A stretch of DNA of 64,000 nt. It comes from Gallintestinimicrobium propionicum (GTDB lineage: Bacteria > Bacillota > Clostridia > Lachnospirales > Lachnospiraceae). A program made the translations under genes and the position numbers. Under the pieces are notes generated by a model. The model ran no database searches. It worked only from the letters and a program-made list of their open reading frames with translations, and was not told the origin of the DNA. Location: positions 1 through 64,000 of the forward strand of contig NZ_JAOQJY010000009.1 of NCBI RefSeq assembly GCF_025567525.1, read 5' to 3'. Each line of letters opens with the position of its first letter. Position 1 is the first letter of the stretch. Positions 24,159 through 32,306 of the stretch are shown here, in pieces.

Positions 24159-24198
24159 TTCATGACAATAGAGCGCTCGCAGAGGGTGCATTCTATTG
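24159..24198 (-). repeat. Hairpin repeat family 1, copy 7 (overlaps a stop codon)
   Basis: TTCATGA is followed by arms beginning CAATAG (24165-24170) and ending CTATTG (24193-24198). Seen from the minus strand, the first arm supplies the codons CAA and TAG that end the upstream adaptor gene, so the repeat forms the last glutamine and the stop codon. Central bases are more diverged than in other copies. Confidence 0.8.
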
Positions 24199-25911
24199 TT
24201 GATCATCCTTCTGATTTAAATCGAGCAAGTCCTCCTGCAGAAGCTTTGCCGCCTTTTTCTTTTTCCGAAGCTTCACGACAACGACTACAACAACAATTCC
24301 TGCAGCAACTGCTGCGATAATCCCGACAATCATGCCGATGTTTGAGGTCTTCTGCGGCTCTTCCTCCGGAATCATCATATCGGAGCCGTCATCAATCATC
24401 GGTTCCGAAACATACAGCTGCATATCAATCTCCTGACGTGTCTGGTTGCCCGCATCGTCTTCATAGGTCAGCACCGCTTTTACCGATCCATCGTCTGTCG
24501 TCGCAGCAATGCCGTTTACCATCGCATCGACATTTCCGGTGGCACCGGGCGCCAGGTTTCCGATAAACGTATCGCCGCCCTCAACGCTGTCCGCCTCAAA
24601 CTTTACCTGAACGTTATACAGCGTCGTCTTACCGGTATTATAAATCTGGAACATGACATTGGACTGTTCCCCAACCATAATCGAGGTCGGATTGATTTCG
24701 GGAGTGCTCGTGTCGTACTTTGCTTCCTGCTTGACCGGTACGGAAACCTTCGCTTCGTCCGTCAGATCCGCCTTCAAATCCGTATCATATTTCATCTTGA
24801 CCGTTACTACATAAGGCTTCTGAGAAAGATCCGCCTTCGCCTGCATTTCAATTTTCAGATCCTGGCTGCTGCCCGCCGGCATCCGATCCACATAGATCGA
24901 GCTGGATCCGGACGTCGGGAGGAACGACGCGTAGCTGTTTGTCACCTGTCCGCTGCTCGTTTCAGTTCCACCCTCCACGGCTTCCAGATCGAACAGCACG
25001 TTGCTGACTGCAGTATCCTGGGAAGTATTTTTGACATGAATCGTCAGGGTAAAAATGCTGCCCGCATACACTTGTGCCGGATCAGTTTCAAAGCCCGTCA
25101 CAATAATTCTGGGCTGGGAAATCGTCGCAAGATCAGAAGATCCGATCCGTCCGCTGCCGGGTTTGCCCTGGCAATATACATATACCGTAATCTCTGCCGG
25201 TTTCTCGCAGCGGATTTTGTTTTTGCTGTACCATACCTTAAAGGTCAGCGGATAATAACCGGTCAGGACGTCCTCTCTGGCGGTAAACGTCCAGGTCAGC
25301 TCTCTTCTGTTGAACACCGCTTCGTCATACAGCTTTGTGGCACAGCCCGGAATCTCGTTAAAGTTCTTCGTATATCCGGTGCTGTCGGGCTTAAATGGCC
25401 ATTTCTGGATGTCGTTGGAAACCTCCGGCTCTACCAGAAGGTCTGTCAGCCATTCTTCACCGAGGTTGATGAGCGGCAGCACGATTTCCACACTCTGTCC
25501 ATAGGAAACGCTCGGCGTCGTCCAGTTGTCCGCAACCGTCAGAAATTCCGTCGTCGTTGTCACACTTCCGCTTTTACCGATCGCAGTGTCCATCTCCGCT
25601 TTCACTTTTTCCACATAGCTCCACATCGCATCGGGTGTCATGTATTCCGAATTTGCGATGTAATATTGCCCACTGTACATGATATCGTCCAGATCATCGA
25701 TGATGTACTGCTCCGGATTTTCCCGTTTAATCAGACTTTCCTTGTAGTTTTTCAACTCCACGGACGCTCTCCATCTATCATCATCCGTGATGTACTGTAC
25801 CGAGTTTCCGCTTACCTCATCCGCATAAACCGGCATCGGAGTTTTGACAGCTGCTACCGCCGTCATGAAAATCAGTCCTGCTGTCAGTAATTTTTTGCAC
25901 CAGCTTTTCAT
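24193..25911 (-). CDS. Extracellular adaptor of an ABC system, CARDB/COG1361-like
   Basis: This 572-residue protein has a signal peptide (about 1-30, cleavage after VYA), a long outer region made of several beta-sandwich modules, and one C-terminal membrane segment (about 521-547) followed by a basic, then acidic cytoplasmic tail. Module text such as ITGFETDPAQVYAGSIFTLT and EINPTSIMVGEQSNVMFQIY matches the CARDB/COG1361 repeat pattern, in which a conserved start is followed by a hydrophobic strand. In Clostridia such proteins are encoded between an ABC ATPase and an FtsX-type permease, as here, and may act as the outer part of the system. It overlaps the ATPase gene by 4 bp. Confidence 0.8.
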   Translation of the reverse strand: MKSWCKKLLTAGLIFMTAVAAVKTPMPVYADEVSGNSVQYITDDDRWRASVELKNYKESLIKRENPEQYIIDDLDDIMYSGQYYIANSEYMTPDAMWSYVEKVKAEMDTAIGKSGSVTTTTEFLTVADNWTTPSVSYGQSVEIVLPLINLGEEWLTDLLVEPEVSNDIQKWPFKPDSTGYTKNFNEIPGCATKLYDEAVFNRRELTWTFTAREDVLTGYYPLTFKVWYSKNKIRCEKPAEITVYVYCQGKPGSGRIGSSDLATISQPRIIVTGFETDPAQVYAGSIFTLTIHVKNTSQDTAVSNVLFDLEAVEGGTETSSGQVTNSYASFLPTSGSSSIYVDRMPAGSSQDLKIEMQAKADLSQKPYVVTVKMKYDTDLKADLTDEAKVSVPVKQEAKYDTSTPEINPTSIMVGEQSNVMFQIYNTGKTTLYNVQVKFEADSVEGGDTFIGNLAPGATGNVDAMVNGIAATTDDGSVKAVLTYEDDAGNQTRQEIDMQLYVSEPMIDDGSDMMIPEEEPQKTSNIGMIVGIIAAVAAGIVVVVVVVKLRKKKKAAKLLQEDLLDLNQKDDQQ

Positions 25912-26669
25912 ATGCTCGCCTCTTCCTCCCGTTTCTTTTCTTCCTTTTCCCGTTCTTCTTTGCTCTTTCCTGTCATATCGTCAATCCGGACAATTTTGCC
26001 GTCAATAATATGGAAAATACGGTCTGCAAAACTCGCCAGATGGTTGTCATGCGTAACCATCACGAGCGTCTGCTGTTTTTCGTGTACCACCTGCTGCATC
26101 AGCTCCATCACTTCTTTGGACGTATTGGAGTCAAGGTTTCCGGTCGGTTCGTCTGCAAAAATGATCTCCGGATCAACCACGAGTGCCCTCGCCACGCCGA
26201 CTCTCTGCTGTTGTCCGCCAGACATCTGAGTCGGCCGGTGATTTTTGTATTTGCCGAGCTTTACCAGATCCAGAAGCGCCGACGCTTTTTTTAACCGCTT
26301 TGCCTTATCCACACCCTGAAATGTCAATGGCAGTGCCACGTTTTCCAGCGCTGTCATCGTCGAAAGCAGGTTAAAAGACTGAAAAATAAACCCGATATGC
26401 TCCCGTCTGAAACGAACCAGCTGGTTTTCTGTCTTGTTCTCAATATGTTCCCCCGCGATGACAATTTCGCCTTTTGTCGGCTTCTCCAACCCGGCGAGCA
26501 TATTTAACAGCGTCGATTTGCCCGATCCGGACGTCCCGACGATGGCGCAGAATTCTCCTTTATAAATCGTGAAATCCACGCCGTTTAGGGCGCGCACTTT
26601 CGATTCGCCCACGCGGTAGATTTTATACAGATCCTTGACACAAATGACCGGTATTTTGTTATCTGCCAT
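25908..26669 (-). CDS. ABC transporter ATP-binding protein (MacB/LolD type)
   Basis: This 253-residue ATPase has Walker A GTSGSGKST near residue 43, signature MSGGQQQRV near 147 and Walker B IIFADEPTGNLDS near 167. The family energises FtsX-type permeases, for mechanical work or for export, rather than import. The start at 26669 has AAAGGAA upstream. The frame continues upstream to 26777 through the 40-bp tandem repeats, which I regard as non-coding because the repeat length is not a multiple of three. The C-terminus is a run of K and E residues. No clear promoter lies between the repeats and the start. Confidence 0.93.
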   Translation of the reverse strand: MADNKIPVICVKDLYKIYRVGESKVRALNGVDFTIYKGEFCAIVGTSGSGKSTLLNMLAGLEKPTKGEIVIAGEHIENKTENQLVRFRREHIGFIFQSFNLLSTMTALENVALPLTFQGVDKAKRLKKASALLDLVKLGKYKNHRPTQMSGGQQQRVGVARALVVDPEIIFADEPTGNLDSNTSKEVMELMQQVVHEKQQTLVMVTHDNHLASFADRIFHIIDGKIVRIDDMTGKSKEEREKEEKKREEEASI

Positions 26670-26696
26670 TTTCTGATTCCTTTCGTTTCCGCTGCT

Positions 26697-26816
26697 ATCC
26701 CGCAGTACCGCCTCGAAAACGCTTCGCGTTTTCTCATTCCCGCAGTACCCCCTCGAAAACGCTTCGCGTCTCCTCAATCCCGCAGTACCACCTCGAAAAC
26801 GCTTCGCGTTTCCTCG
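26697..26816. repeat. Three tandem 40-bp repeats
   Basis: Three near-identical 40-bp units occupy 26697-26736, 26737-26776 and 26777-26816. Each contains CGAAAACGCTTCGCGT, a small hairpin with arms ACGC and GCGT, plus CCCGCAGTACC. The units differ at about two to five positions. A CAGGGC/GCCCTG hairpin (26820-26835) follows. They lie in the leader of the ABC ATPase gene. Confidence 0.88.
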
Positions 26817-26836
26817 CTGCAGGGCATTCGCCCTGT

Positions 26837-26897
26837 CGGAAAAAAGAGAAGAGGCAACTCGTCTGCAAGCAGCCGGTTGCCTCTTCTCTTTTTTCCG
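26837..26897 (-). terminator. Long terminator hairpin after the aspartokinase operon
   Basis: A perfect 22-bp stem (26837-26858 with 26876-26897) contains GAAGAGGCAAC and ends in a run of six A or T bases, with a 17-base loop. On the minus strand it lies after the assembly gap that hides the aspartokinase stop codon, and so probably ends that operon. It is nearly symmetrical and could act in both directions. Confidence 0.72.
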
Positions 26898-26966
26898 GTA
26901 CTGCTCATTGGTAATAGCATATCATATTTTATGTCGGAAATCTTTAAGATTATTTTAAGCTTTTTT

Positions 26967-27293
26967 NNNNNNNNNNNNNNNNNNNNNNNNNNNNNNNNNN
27001 NNNNNNNNNNNNNNNNNNNNNNNNNNNNNNNNNNNNNNNNNNNNNNNNNNNNNNNNNNNNNNNNNNNNNNNNNNNNNNNNNNNNNNNNNNNNNNNNNNNN
27101 NNNNNNNNNNNNNNNNNNNNNNNNNNNNNNNNNNNNNNNNNNNNNNNNNNNNNNNNNNNNNNNNNNNNNNNNNNNNNNNNNNNNNNNNNNNNNNNNNNNN
27201 NNNNNNNNNNNNNNNNNNNNNNNNNNNNNNNNNNNNNNNNNNNNNNNNNNNNNNNNNNNNNNNNNNNNNNNNNNNNNNNNNNNNNNNNNNNNN
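26967..27293. other. Assembly gap (run of N)
   Basis: 327 undetermined bases. The gap removes the 3' end of the aspartokinase gene. A reading frame running through the N run is not real coding evidence. The bases at 26898-26966 between the gap and the hairpin show no gene. Confidence 0.99.
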
Positions 27294-28597
27294 ACGAACA
27301 TATTGTAGATCGCGCGAATGGCGTTTTCGAAATCCCCGTCGCTCACGCCGATGATGATGTTTAACTCGCTGGAGCCCTGGTCGATCATCTTAACGTTGAT
27401 ATTAGCGTGCGCAAGTGCGGAGAAGATACGTCCCGCAGTGCCTCTGGTCGATCTCATGCCACGGCCTACGACTGCGATCAGCGCAAGGTCGCCCTCGATG
27501 TCGATCATATCAGGCTTTGCAAGGCGATGGATCGCTGCGACTACGTTCTGTTCCTTATCCATAAATTCATCCTGATGTACAAATACGGTCATCGTATCGA
27601 TGCCTGACGGTACATGCTCAAACGAAATTCCATTATCTTCAAAAGCCTGTAAAATTCTTCTGCCGAACCCAATTTCGGAATTCATCATATCTTTTTCGAT
27701 ATTAACTGAGCAAAAGCCTCTCTTGCCGGCAATACCTGTAATGACAAATTTCGGCTTCTGGCAGGTGCTCTCCACAATCCAGGTGCCACTGTTGTCCGGT
27801 TCGTTGGTGTTGCGGATGTTGATCGGGATACCTTCGCTTCTGACCGGGAAAATTGCCTCTTCATGCAGCACGGACGCGCCCATATAGGAAAGCTCGCGCA
27901 GTTCTCTGTAAGTGATCGTCTCGATCTTTTCCGGGTTCGGGATGATATTCGGGTCTGCGATCAGAAATCCGGATACGTCCGTCCAGTTTTCGTAAACATC
28001 CGCATGAACCGCCTTTGCAACGATCGAACCGGTGATATCGGAGCCGCCTCTGGAGAACGTGCGAATGCTTCCGTCCGGATTTGCGCCATAAAAGCCCGGC
28101 ACAACCGCGTTTTCCATGTTCTGAAGGCGTTCGCCCAGTACTTCGTTGGTCTTTACTGCATCGAATTCGCCATTTTCCTTAAAAAATACGACCTGTGCCG
28201 CATCGACAAATTCATATCCCAAATAAGCCGCCATTACGATACCGTTTAAATACTCTCCGCGGGATGCCGCATAATCCTTTCCGACATGGGCACGGAAGTT
28301 TTTTTCGATGACAGCAAACTCGTCTGCCAGAGACAACGTCAGGGACAGACCGTCAATGATCTCCTGATAGCGTTCCTCGATCTGGTGCAGGTTTTCAGAA
28401 AAATCTTCGTCCTGCTCCGCCAGCGCGTAACAGCCATACAGCATATCCGTTACCTTTGTGTCCTTGCGGAACCGTTTGCCCGGCGCGCTCGGTACAACGT
28501 ATCTTCTGGATGCTTCTGCATGGACGATTTCCGCGACCTTTTCAAACTGCTGTGCGCTCGCAAGGGAACTGCCCCCGAATTTTACTACTTTTCTCAT
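27294..28597 (-). CDS. Aspartate kinase (3' end in the assembly gap)
   Basis: About 435 residues are visible. The enzyme phosphorylates aspartate in the first step of lysine, threonine and methionine synthesis. The N-terminal motif VVKFGGSSLA is complete, followed by FSRGGSDITGSIVA near residue 190 and VYENWTDVSG. The C-terminal third contains two ACT regulatory segments (SVNIEKDMMNSEIGFGRRIL and ALIAVVGRGMRST). Typical enzymes of this class end within a few residues of the last visible one, so only a short tail and the stop codon are missing. It is the third gene of an operon with an ACT-domain gene and hom; only 25 bp separate it from hom. Confidence 0.93.
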
Positions 28598-28622
28598 GGT
28601 CTCTGTATTCTCCTGTCTTTTT

Positions 28623-29831
28623 TCAATCCTTGATTCTGATCTTTTTCACAAATCCGGAGATCTGCTCCCGGCATTTCTCAAACTCTGCTTCCTGCATGGA
28701 TTCTGTCACAAAAGCGAATTCCTCCAAAGCGCTGTCCAAAACGACCGGCACTACGGCTCCGAATACCTTTTCGACATCCGCCCGGGCTTTCTTTGACACC
28801 CGGACAAAGAAGCGTCCCTCCTGACTGTCAAAGTCGGCGACTTTTGCCTCGCCCTCTTCCCACAGGCATCCGACTGTTTTCTGTAGATGTCTCGCGCATT
28901 CCACCACATCGGCGACTACCGCACTCGCAGTCGGCAGCTTTCCGGCACCGCGTCCGTAAAACATCGTATCGCCCAACGTATTGCCGCATACCGCCACGGC
29001 GTTGAACACATCGTTGACACCGGCAAGGGCATTTTCCTTTTTCAGAAGGTACGGCGCAACGGATATCTGATAGCCATCCTCCGTCTCCCGGCTGACCGCC
29101 AGAAGCTTGATTGTCGCATCCAGCTTCTTTGCATAGGCAAAATCTGTCGGATCGATTCCGGCGATGCCCTCCGTATGGATTTTGTGGAAATCAACGGTCT
29201 TTCCCGCTACGAGGGAGGTCAGAATCGCAATTTTGCGGCACGCATCGTAGCCTTCCACGTCTGCTTCCGGATTGCGCTCCGCATAGCCCAGTGCCTGCGC
29301 CTGACCAAGGGCTTCTTCAAACAACATGCCCTCCTGTTCCATCTTTGTTAAAATATAATTCGTCGTTCCATTTAAAATACCGGAAACCTCCACAATCCGC
29401 TCCGCCGTCAGGCAGTTGTTAATTGGACGAATGATCGGAATACCGCCGCCTACGCTCGCCTCAAAAAAGTAATTGCAGCCATTCTCCCGCGCCAGCCGAA
29501 GAAGCTCTGCGCCGTGGTTTGCAACCAGCTCCTTATTCGAAGTGCATACGCTCTTTCCGGCTTCCAATGCACGCTTGGAAAACGTGTATGCCGGTTCGTT
29601 TCCGCCCATCGTCTCGCAGACAATCGAAATCTCCGGGTCCTGTAAAATAACTTCTATATCATGTACGACTTTCGTCTCATTCGGATCTCCGGGGAAATCC
29701 CTCAGATCCAGAATATATTTCACTTCAATCGGATTACCGGCACGCTTTGCAATCAGCTCCTGATTGCAGGAAAGCACTTCAGCCACGCCGCTTCCCACTG
29801 TACCATATCCTAATATCGCTGCTTTTACCAT
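28623..29831 (-). CDS. hom: Homoserine dehydrogenase
   Basis: This 402-residue enzyme reduces aspartate semialdehyde to homoserine. The nucleotide-binding loop ILGYGTVGSG is at the N-terminus, TSNKELVANHG near residue 98 follows, and the catalytic region includes SVGGGIPIIRPI, GILNGTTNYILTKM and the lysine of AYAKKLDATIKLLA. The C-terminal ACT-like region (about 330-400) is shorter than in many proteins but present. It lies 20 bp after the ACT-domain gene and before aspartokinase, so flux into threonine and methionine is organised in one operon. Confidence 0.95.
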   Translation of the reverse strand: MVKAAILGYGTVGSGVAEVLSCNQELIAKRAGNPIEVKYILDLRDFPGDPNETKVVHDIEVILQDPEISIVCETMGGNEPAYTFSKRALEAGKSVCTSNKELVANHGAELLRLARENGCNYFFEASVGGGIPIIRPINNCLTAERIVEVSGILNGTTNYILTKMEQEGMLFEEALGQAQALGYAERNPEADVEGYDACRKIAILTSLVAGKTVDFHKIHTEGIAGIDPTDFAYAKKLDATIKLLAVSRETEDGYQISVAPYLLKKENALAGVNDVFNAVAVCGNTLGDTMFYGRGAGKLPTASAVVADVVECARHLQKTVGCLWEEGEAKVADFDSQEGRFFVRVSKKARADVEKVFGAVVPVVLDSALEEFAFVTESMQEAEFEKCREQISGFVKKIRIKD

Positions 29832-29851
29832 GCTTTGCTGTTCTCCGTTTT

Positions 29852-30295
29852 CTATTCTTTCGCCAGAATCTTTACGCTGTGCACGCCTGTCCGCTTCTCC
29901 ATCGCATCCAGCATTTCCGAAATGTCCTTTGTCGTCTGAAGAACCTGTACGCTGATACTCAGCGTCGCAACGCCATTGATCGGAATACTCTGATGAATCG
30001 TCAGAATATTTGCGCCAAACTGTGCAATGACCTGAAGCACATCTGACAGAAGTCCCGGTTCGTCCTCGATCTGCATCGAAAGCGTTACAGTTTTTCCCTG
30101 GGTACTGTCGTGGAACGGAAAAATATCATCCTTATATTTGTAAAAAGAGCTTCTGCTGATACCAACCGCATCTACCGCGTCCTGAATGGTGGGCAGCTTT
30201 CCTGACTCCAACAGCCGTTTCGCTTCCACAACCTTCAATAATACCTCCGGTACCGCTTTTTTTGTCACCACAAAATATTTGGTAGGCTCTGTCAT
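29852..30295 (-). CDS. ACT domain protein (UPF0735 / PheB type)
   Basis: This 147-residue protein has an N-terminal helix-turn-helix-like part (about 20-60, including IQDAVDAVGISRSSFYKYKDD) and a C-terminal ACT domain (about 70-145, VTLSMQIEDEPGLLSDVLQVIA). The family is found next to hom or thr genes in Firmicutes and is thought to sense an amino acid. Whether it binds DNA is not known. A GGGGG site precedes the ATG. It is the first gene of the hom operon. Confidence 0.9.
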   Translation of the reverse strand: MTEPTKYFVVTKKAVPEVLLKVVEAKRLLESGKLPTIQDAVDAVGISRSSFYKYKDDIFPFHDSTQGKTVTLSMQIEDEPGLLSDVLQVIAQFGANILTIHQSIPINGVATLSISVQVLQTTKDISEMLDAMEKRTGVHSVKILAKE

Positions 30296-30350
30296 AATAT
30301 CGCCCCCTTTATGTTCTTATGTCGCACACACTTGTGCGCCATTGAGGGAT

Positions 30351-30379
30351 ATTCTAACATAGCCTACCAAATTACGCAA
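30351..30379 (-). promoter_or_regulatory. Promoter of the ACT-hom-aspartokinase operon
   Basis: TTGCGT (30374-30379), 17 bp and TAGAAT (30351-30356) preceded by TGT on the minus strand. The leader to the start codon is about 50 nt, too short for a T-box or lysine riboswitch; it contains a GCGCACA/TGTGTGC-like hairpin (about 30322-30339). Confidence 0.65.
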
Positions 30380-30388
30380 GAACTATTT

Positions 30389-31066
30389 TTATCCGATTCT
30401 CGCCCGTTTGCGCTGTCGCTTGCCTGTCTGGAAACGATATGCGCCTACGACGTCGTAATAATAAACCGTTGCATACATCACAGCGCCCATAATAAACGCC
30501 ATCAAAACGTCGAACATCGAATGCTGTTTGATAAACATCGTGGATAAAATGATCGAAACACAGAGAATCAGGGAGCCTCTGCGCACCCACTTTTTGCCGG
30601 AGAGCGTTTCATTGTTCATCACCGCGAAATGCGCTCCGAGGGAATTATATACATGGATACTGGGGAACAGGTTGGTCGGCGTATCCGTCTGCCAAAGCTG
30701 ACTCACCAGAACCGTAAATACATTGTGGCGCGGCATGGTGTGAAGCCGCAGATGCTGAATATTCGGAATAAACGTCGAAATCACCAAAAAAATCAGCATT
30801 CCCGTGCACAGAAACACTGCACATCTGTCATAGTTGCGCCGATCCTTGAAAAACAGATACCCAAGCACAGCCGGTACATAAGCAAACCAGAGCAGGTACG
30901 GCACGACAAAATATTCACAGAACGGTATATAATCATCAATGTTCATATGCACTACCATATACTGCACATTGGTGCGGTGCTCCAGCAAATAAAACCACAG
31001 AACGTAGATCACACCGAAGATTGCCAACGGTATGATATGCTTATATTTCTCATAATAGCGTTTCAT
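30389..31066 (-). CDS. PAP2 family membrane phosphatase
   Basis: This 225-residue protein has about five or six membrane segments and PAP2 motif remnants: FPSIHVYNSLGAHFAV near residue 135 and IKQHSMFDVLMAFIMG near 185, whose histidines would serve in catalysis. The first motif (KxxxxxxRP) is not obvious. PAP2 proteins remove phosphate from lipid phosphates or transfer head groups. The neighbouring gene is a diacylglycerol-kinase-type lipid kinase, so the pair may act on the same lipid pool. The start at 31066 has GAGGAG upstream; the tail is basic. Confidence 0.85.
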   Translation of the reverse strand: MKRYYEKYKHIIPLAIFGVIYVLWFYLLEHRTNVQYMVVHMNIDDYIPFCEYFVVPYLLWFAYVPAVLGYLFFKDRRNYDRCAVFLCTGMLIFLVISTFIPNIQHLRLHTMPRHNVFTVLVSQLWQTDTPTNLFPSIHVYNSLGAHFAVMNNETLSGKKWVRRGSLILCVSIILSTMFIKQHSMFDVLMAFIMGAVMYATVYYYDVVGAYRFQTGKRQRKRARIG

Positions 31067-31150
31067 TACTCTCCTCTTTCGCTGCCGGGCAGCGATTCCA
31101 TCCTCACGAAAAACAGCGTTTCTTCTATTTTTATACGTTCTATACAATCG

Positions 31151-32119
31151 TTATACGATAAACCGAATCTTCTGTTTTTCTACTGTCAGTTCAATTCTGT
31201 CGAGCTTTCCCGGGATCTCTCCGTCTGTCTGCACCCAGCAGGGCGTCGACGTACGAATTTCAATCCGGGAGGCACGATACTGATCCACGCCTTTAAATCC
31301 TCCGTGCTTTCCCTTCAATGCAAAAGGGATAATGATCGGGAATTTCCATCTCGGCACGTTATTGACCACGCACAGGTCGAGCAGCCCGTCCTGATCGTCT
31401 GCCTTCGGACAAAAGCAAAAGCCGCCGCCCTCGTAGCGGTGAATCATTCCCGCCGCAAATAAAAGCTTTCCTGCTTTGATGATCTCCCTGCCGTCCAAGC
31501 GAATCGACGCCCTGCAATACTGCAGCGTCAGCATCTGCTTCAAGCCGATCCCAAGATACGTCAGCTTGCCGAGCCCGAGTTTGTTTAACGCATCCTTCAT
31601 CGGGGAATCGAGCGCCTCCTGACAAACCGCTGCATCATATCCTATGCCGCAGCTGACCAGAAAATGCCTTTTTTGCGTTTTTCCATCAGCATTCCATGTG
31701 ACGCATCCAAGATCCATCCGATGCTCTGTGCCGCCCTCCAGCAGCTTTTTCATCAGAGGCCTAATGTCGTGCCCAATCTTAAGATCCCGCGCCAGATCGT
31801 TACTCGAACCGGTCGGGATATAACCGAGCCGAACCTGTTCGAAATGCTGCATCCCCTGTATGGCTTCATTGAGCGTTCCGTCTCCGCCGAGCACAATTAA
31901 AAACCGTTCCGCTCCTTCGGAAACATTCGTCAGCCGTTTTGCCAGCTGCCTGACATCGCCGCGCTTTTCCGAAAAATAAACCTCATAAGGAATGCTGCGC
32001 TCCTGCAAAACTGCTTCTGCCTGTTTCCAGAGCGCATAGCCCTCTCCTGAGTGGGCTGCAGGATTTACAATAAACAATAATGGAAGCCTGCCGTCCCCAT
32101 ATTCACATTCACAGTACAT
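31151..32119 (-). CDS. Diacylglycerol/sphingosine kinase-like lipid kinase (YegS/DgkB family)
   Basis: This 322-residue protein has the family motifs FIVNPAAHSGEG near residue 16, LIVLGGDGTLNEAIQG near 74 and YIPTGSSNDLARDL near 99, which form the nucleotide site, followed by the beta-rich lipid-binding domain. It should phosphorylate diacylglycerol or a similar lipid at the membrane surface. The ATG at 32119 is preceded by AAGG. It has its own promoter and is followed 84 bp later by the PAP2 gene. Confidence 0.92.
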   Translation of the reverse strand: MYCECEYGDGRLPLLFIVNPAAHSGEGYALWKQAEAVLQERSIPYEVYFSEKRGDVRQLAKRLTNVSEGAERFLIVLGGDGTLNEAIQGMQHFEQVRLGYIPTGSSNDLARDLKIGHDIRPLMKKLLEGGTEHRMDLGCVTWNADGKTQKRHFLVSCGIGYDAAVCQEALDSPMKDALNKLGLGKLTYLGIGLKQMLTLQYCRASIRLDGREIIKAGKLLFAAGMIHRYEGGGFCFCPKADDQDGLLDLCVVNNVPRWKFPIIIPFALKGKHGGFKGVDQYRASRIEIRTSTPCWVQTDGEIPGKLDRIELTVEKQKIRFIV

Positions 32120-32169
32120 TTAGAACCCTTATCCTTTGTTTTTCCTAACCTTATCTTTACTAAGTCTGT

Positions 32170-32198
32170 ATTTTATCCACAAATATTTCCAAAGTCAA
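32170..32198 (-). promoter_or_regulatory. Promoter of the lipid kinase gene
   Basis: TTGACT (32193-32198), 17 bp and TAAAAT (32170-32175) on the minus strand. The leader is about 45 nt and purine-rich, with repeated AAGG words. Confidence 0.7.
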
Positions 32199-32242
32199 TA
32201 CAGGGCAAACAGAATTCGTAAAAATTTAAGGAAAAGATAACA

Positions 32243-32278
32243 AAACCGCCGGGGCTTTCGAAAAAGCCGCCGGCGGTC
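32243..32278 (-). terminator. Terminator of the 32307 lipoprotein gene
   Basis: GACCGCCGGCGGCT-type and AGCCCCGGCGGTTT-type arms form a strong GC stem, and TTTTG follows on the minus strand. Confidence 0.82.
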
Positions 32279-32306
32279 TGTATCGGCTGCAAGCTGCAGC
32301 GTCAGA

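Noticed and set aside
25036..25890. 284-codon frame opposite the ABC adaptor gene
   Set aside because: It is antisense to a protein with a signal peptide and beta modules, and its own translation shows no recognisable domain.
26697..26816. CRISPR array
   Set aside because: The 40-bp units are directly adjacent with no spacers, and no cas genes are present.
26774..28597. 607-codon frame through the assembly gap, joining aspartokinase to the 40-bp repeats
   Set aside because: The join depends on undetermined bases. Aspartokinase must end within the gap, and the part beyond it is terminator and repeat DNA.
30296..30379. T-box or lysine riboswitch before the hom operon
   Set aside because: The leader from promoter to start codon is about 50 nt, too short for either structure.
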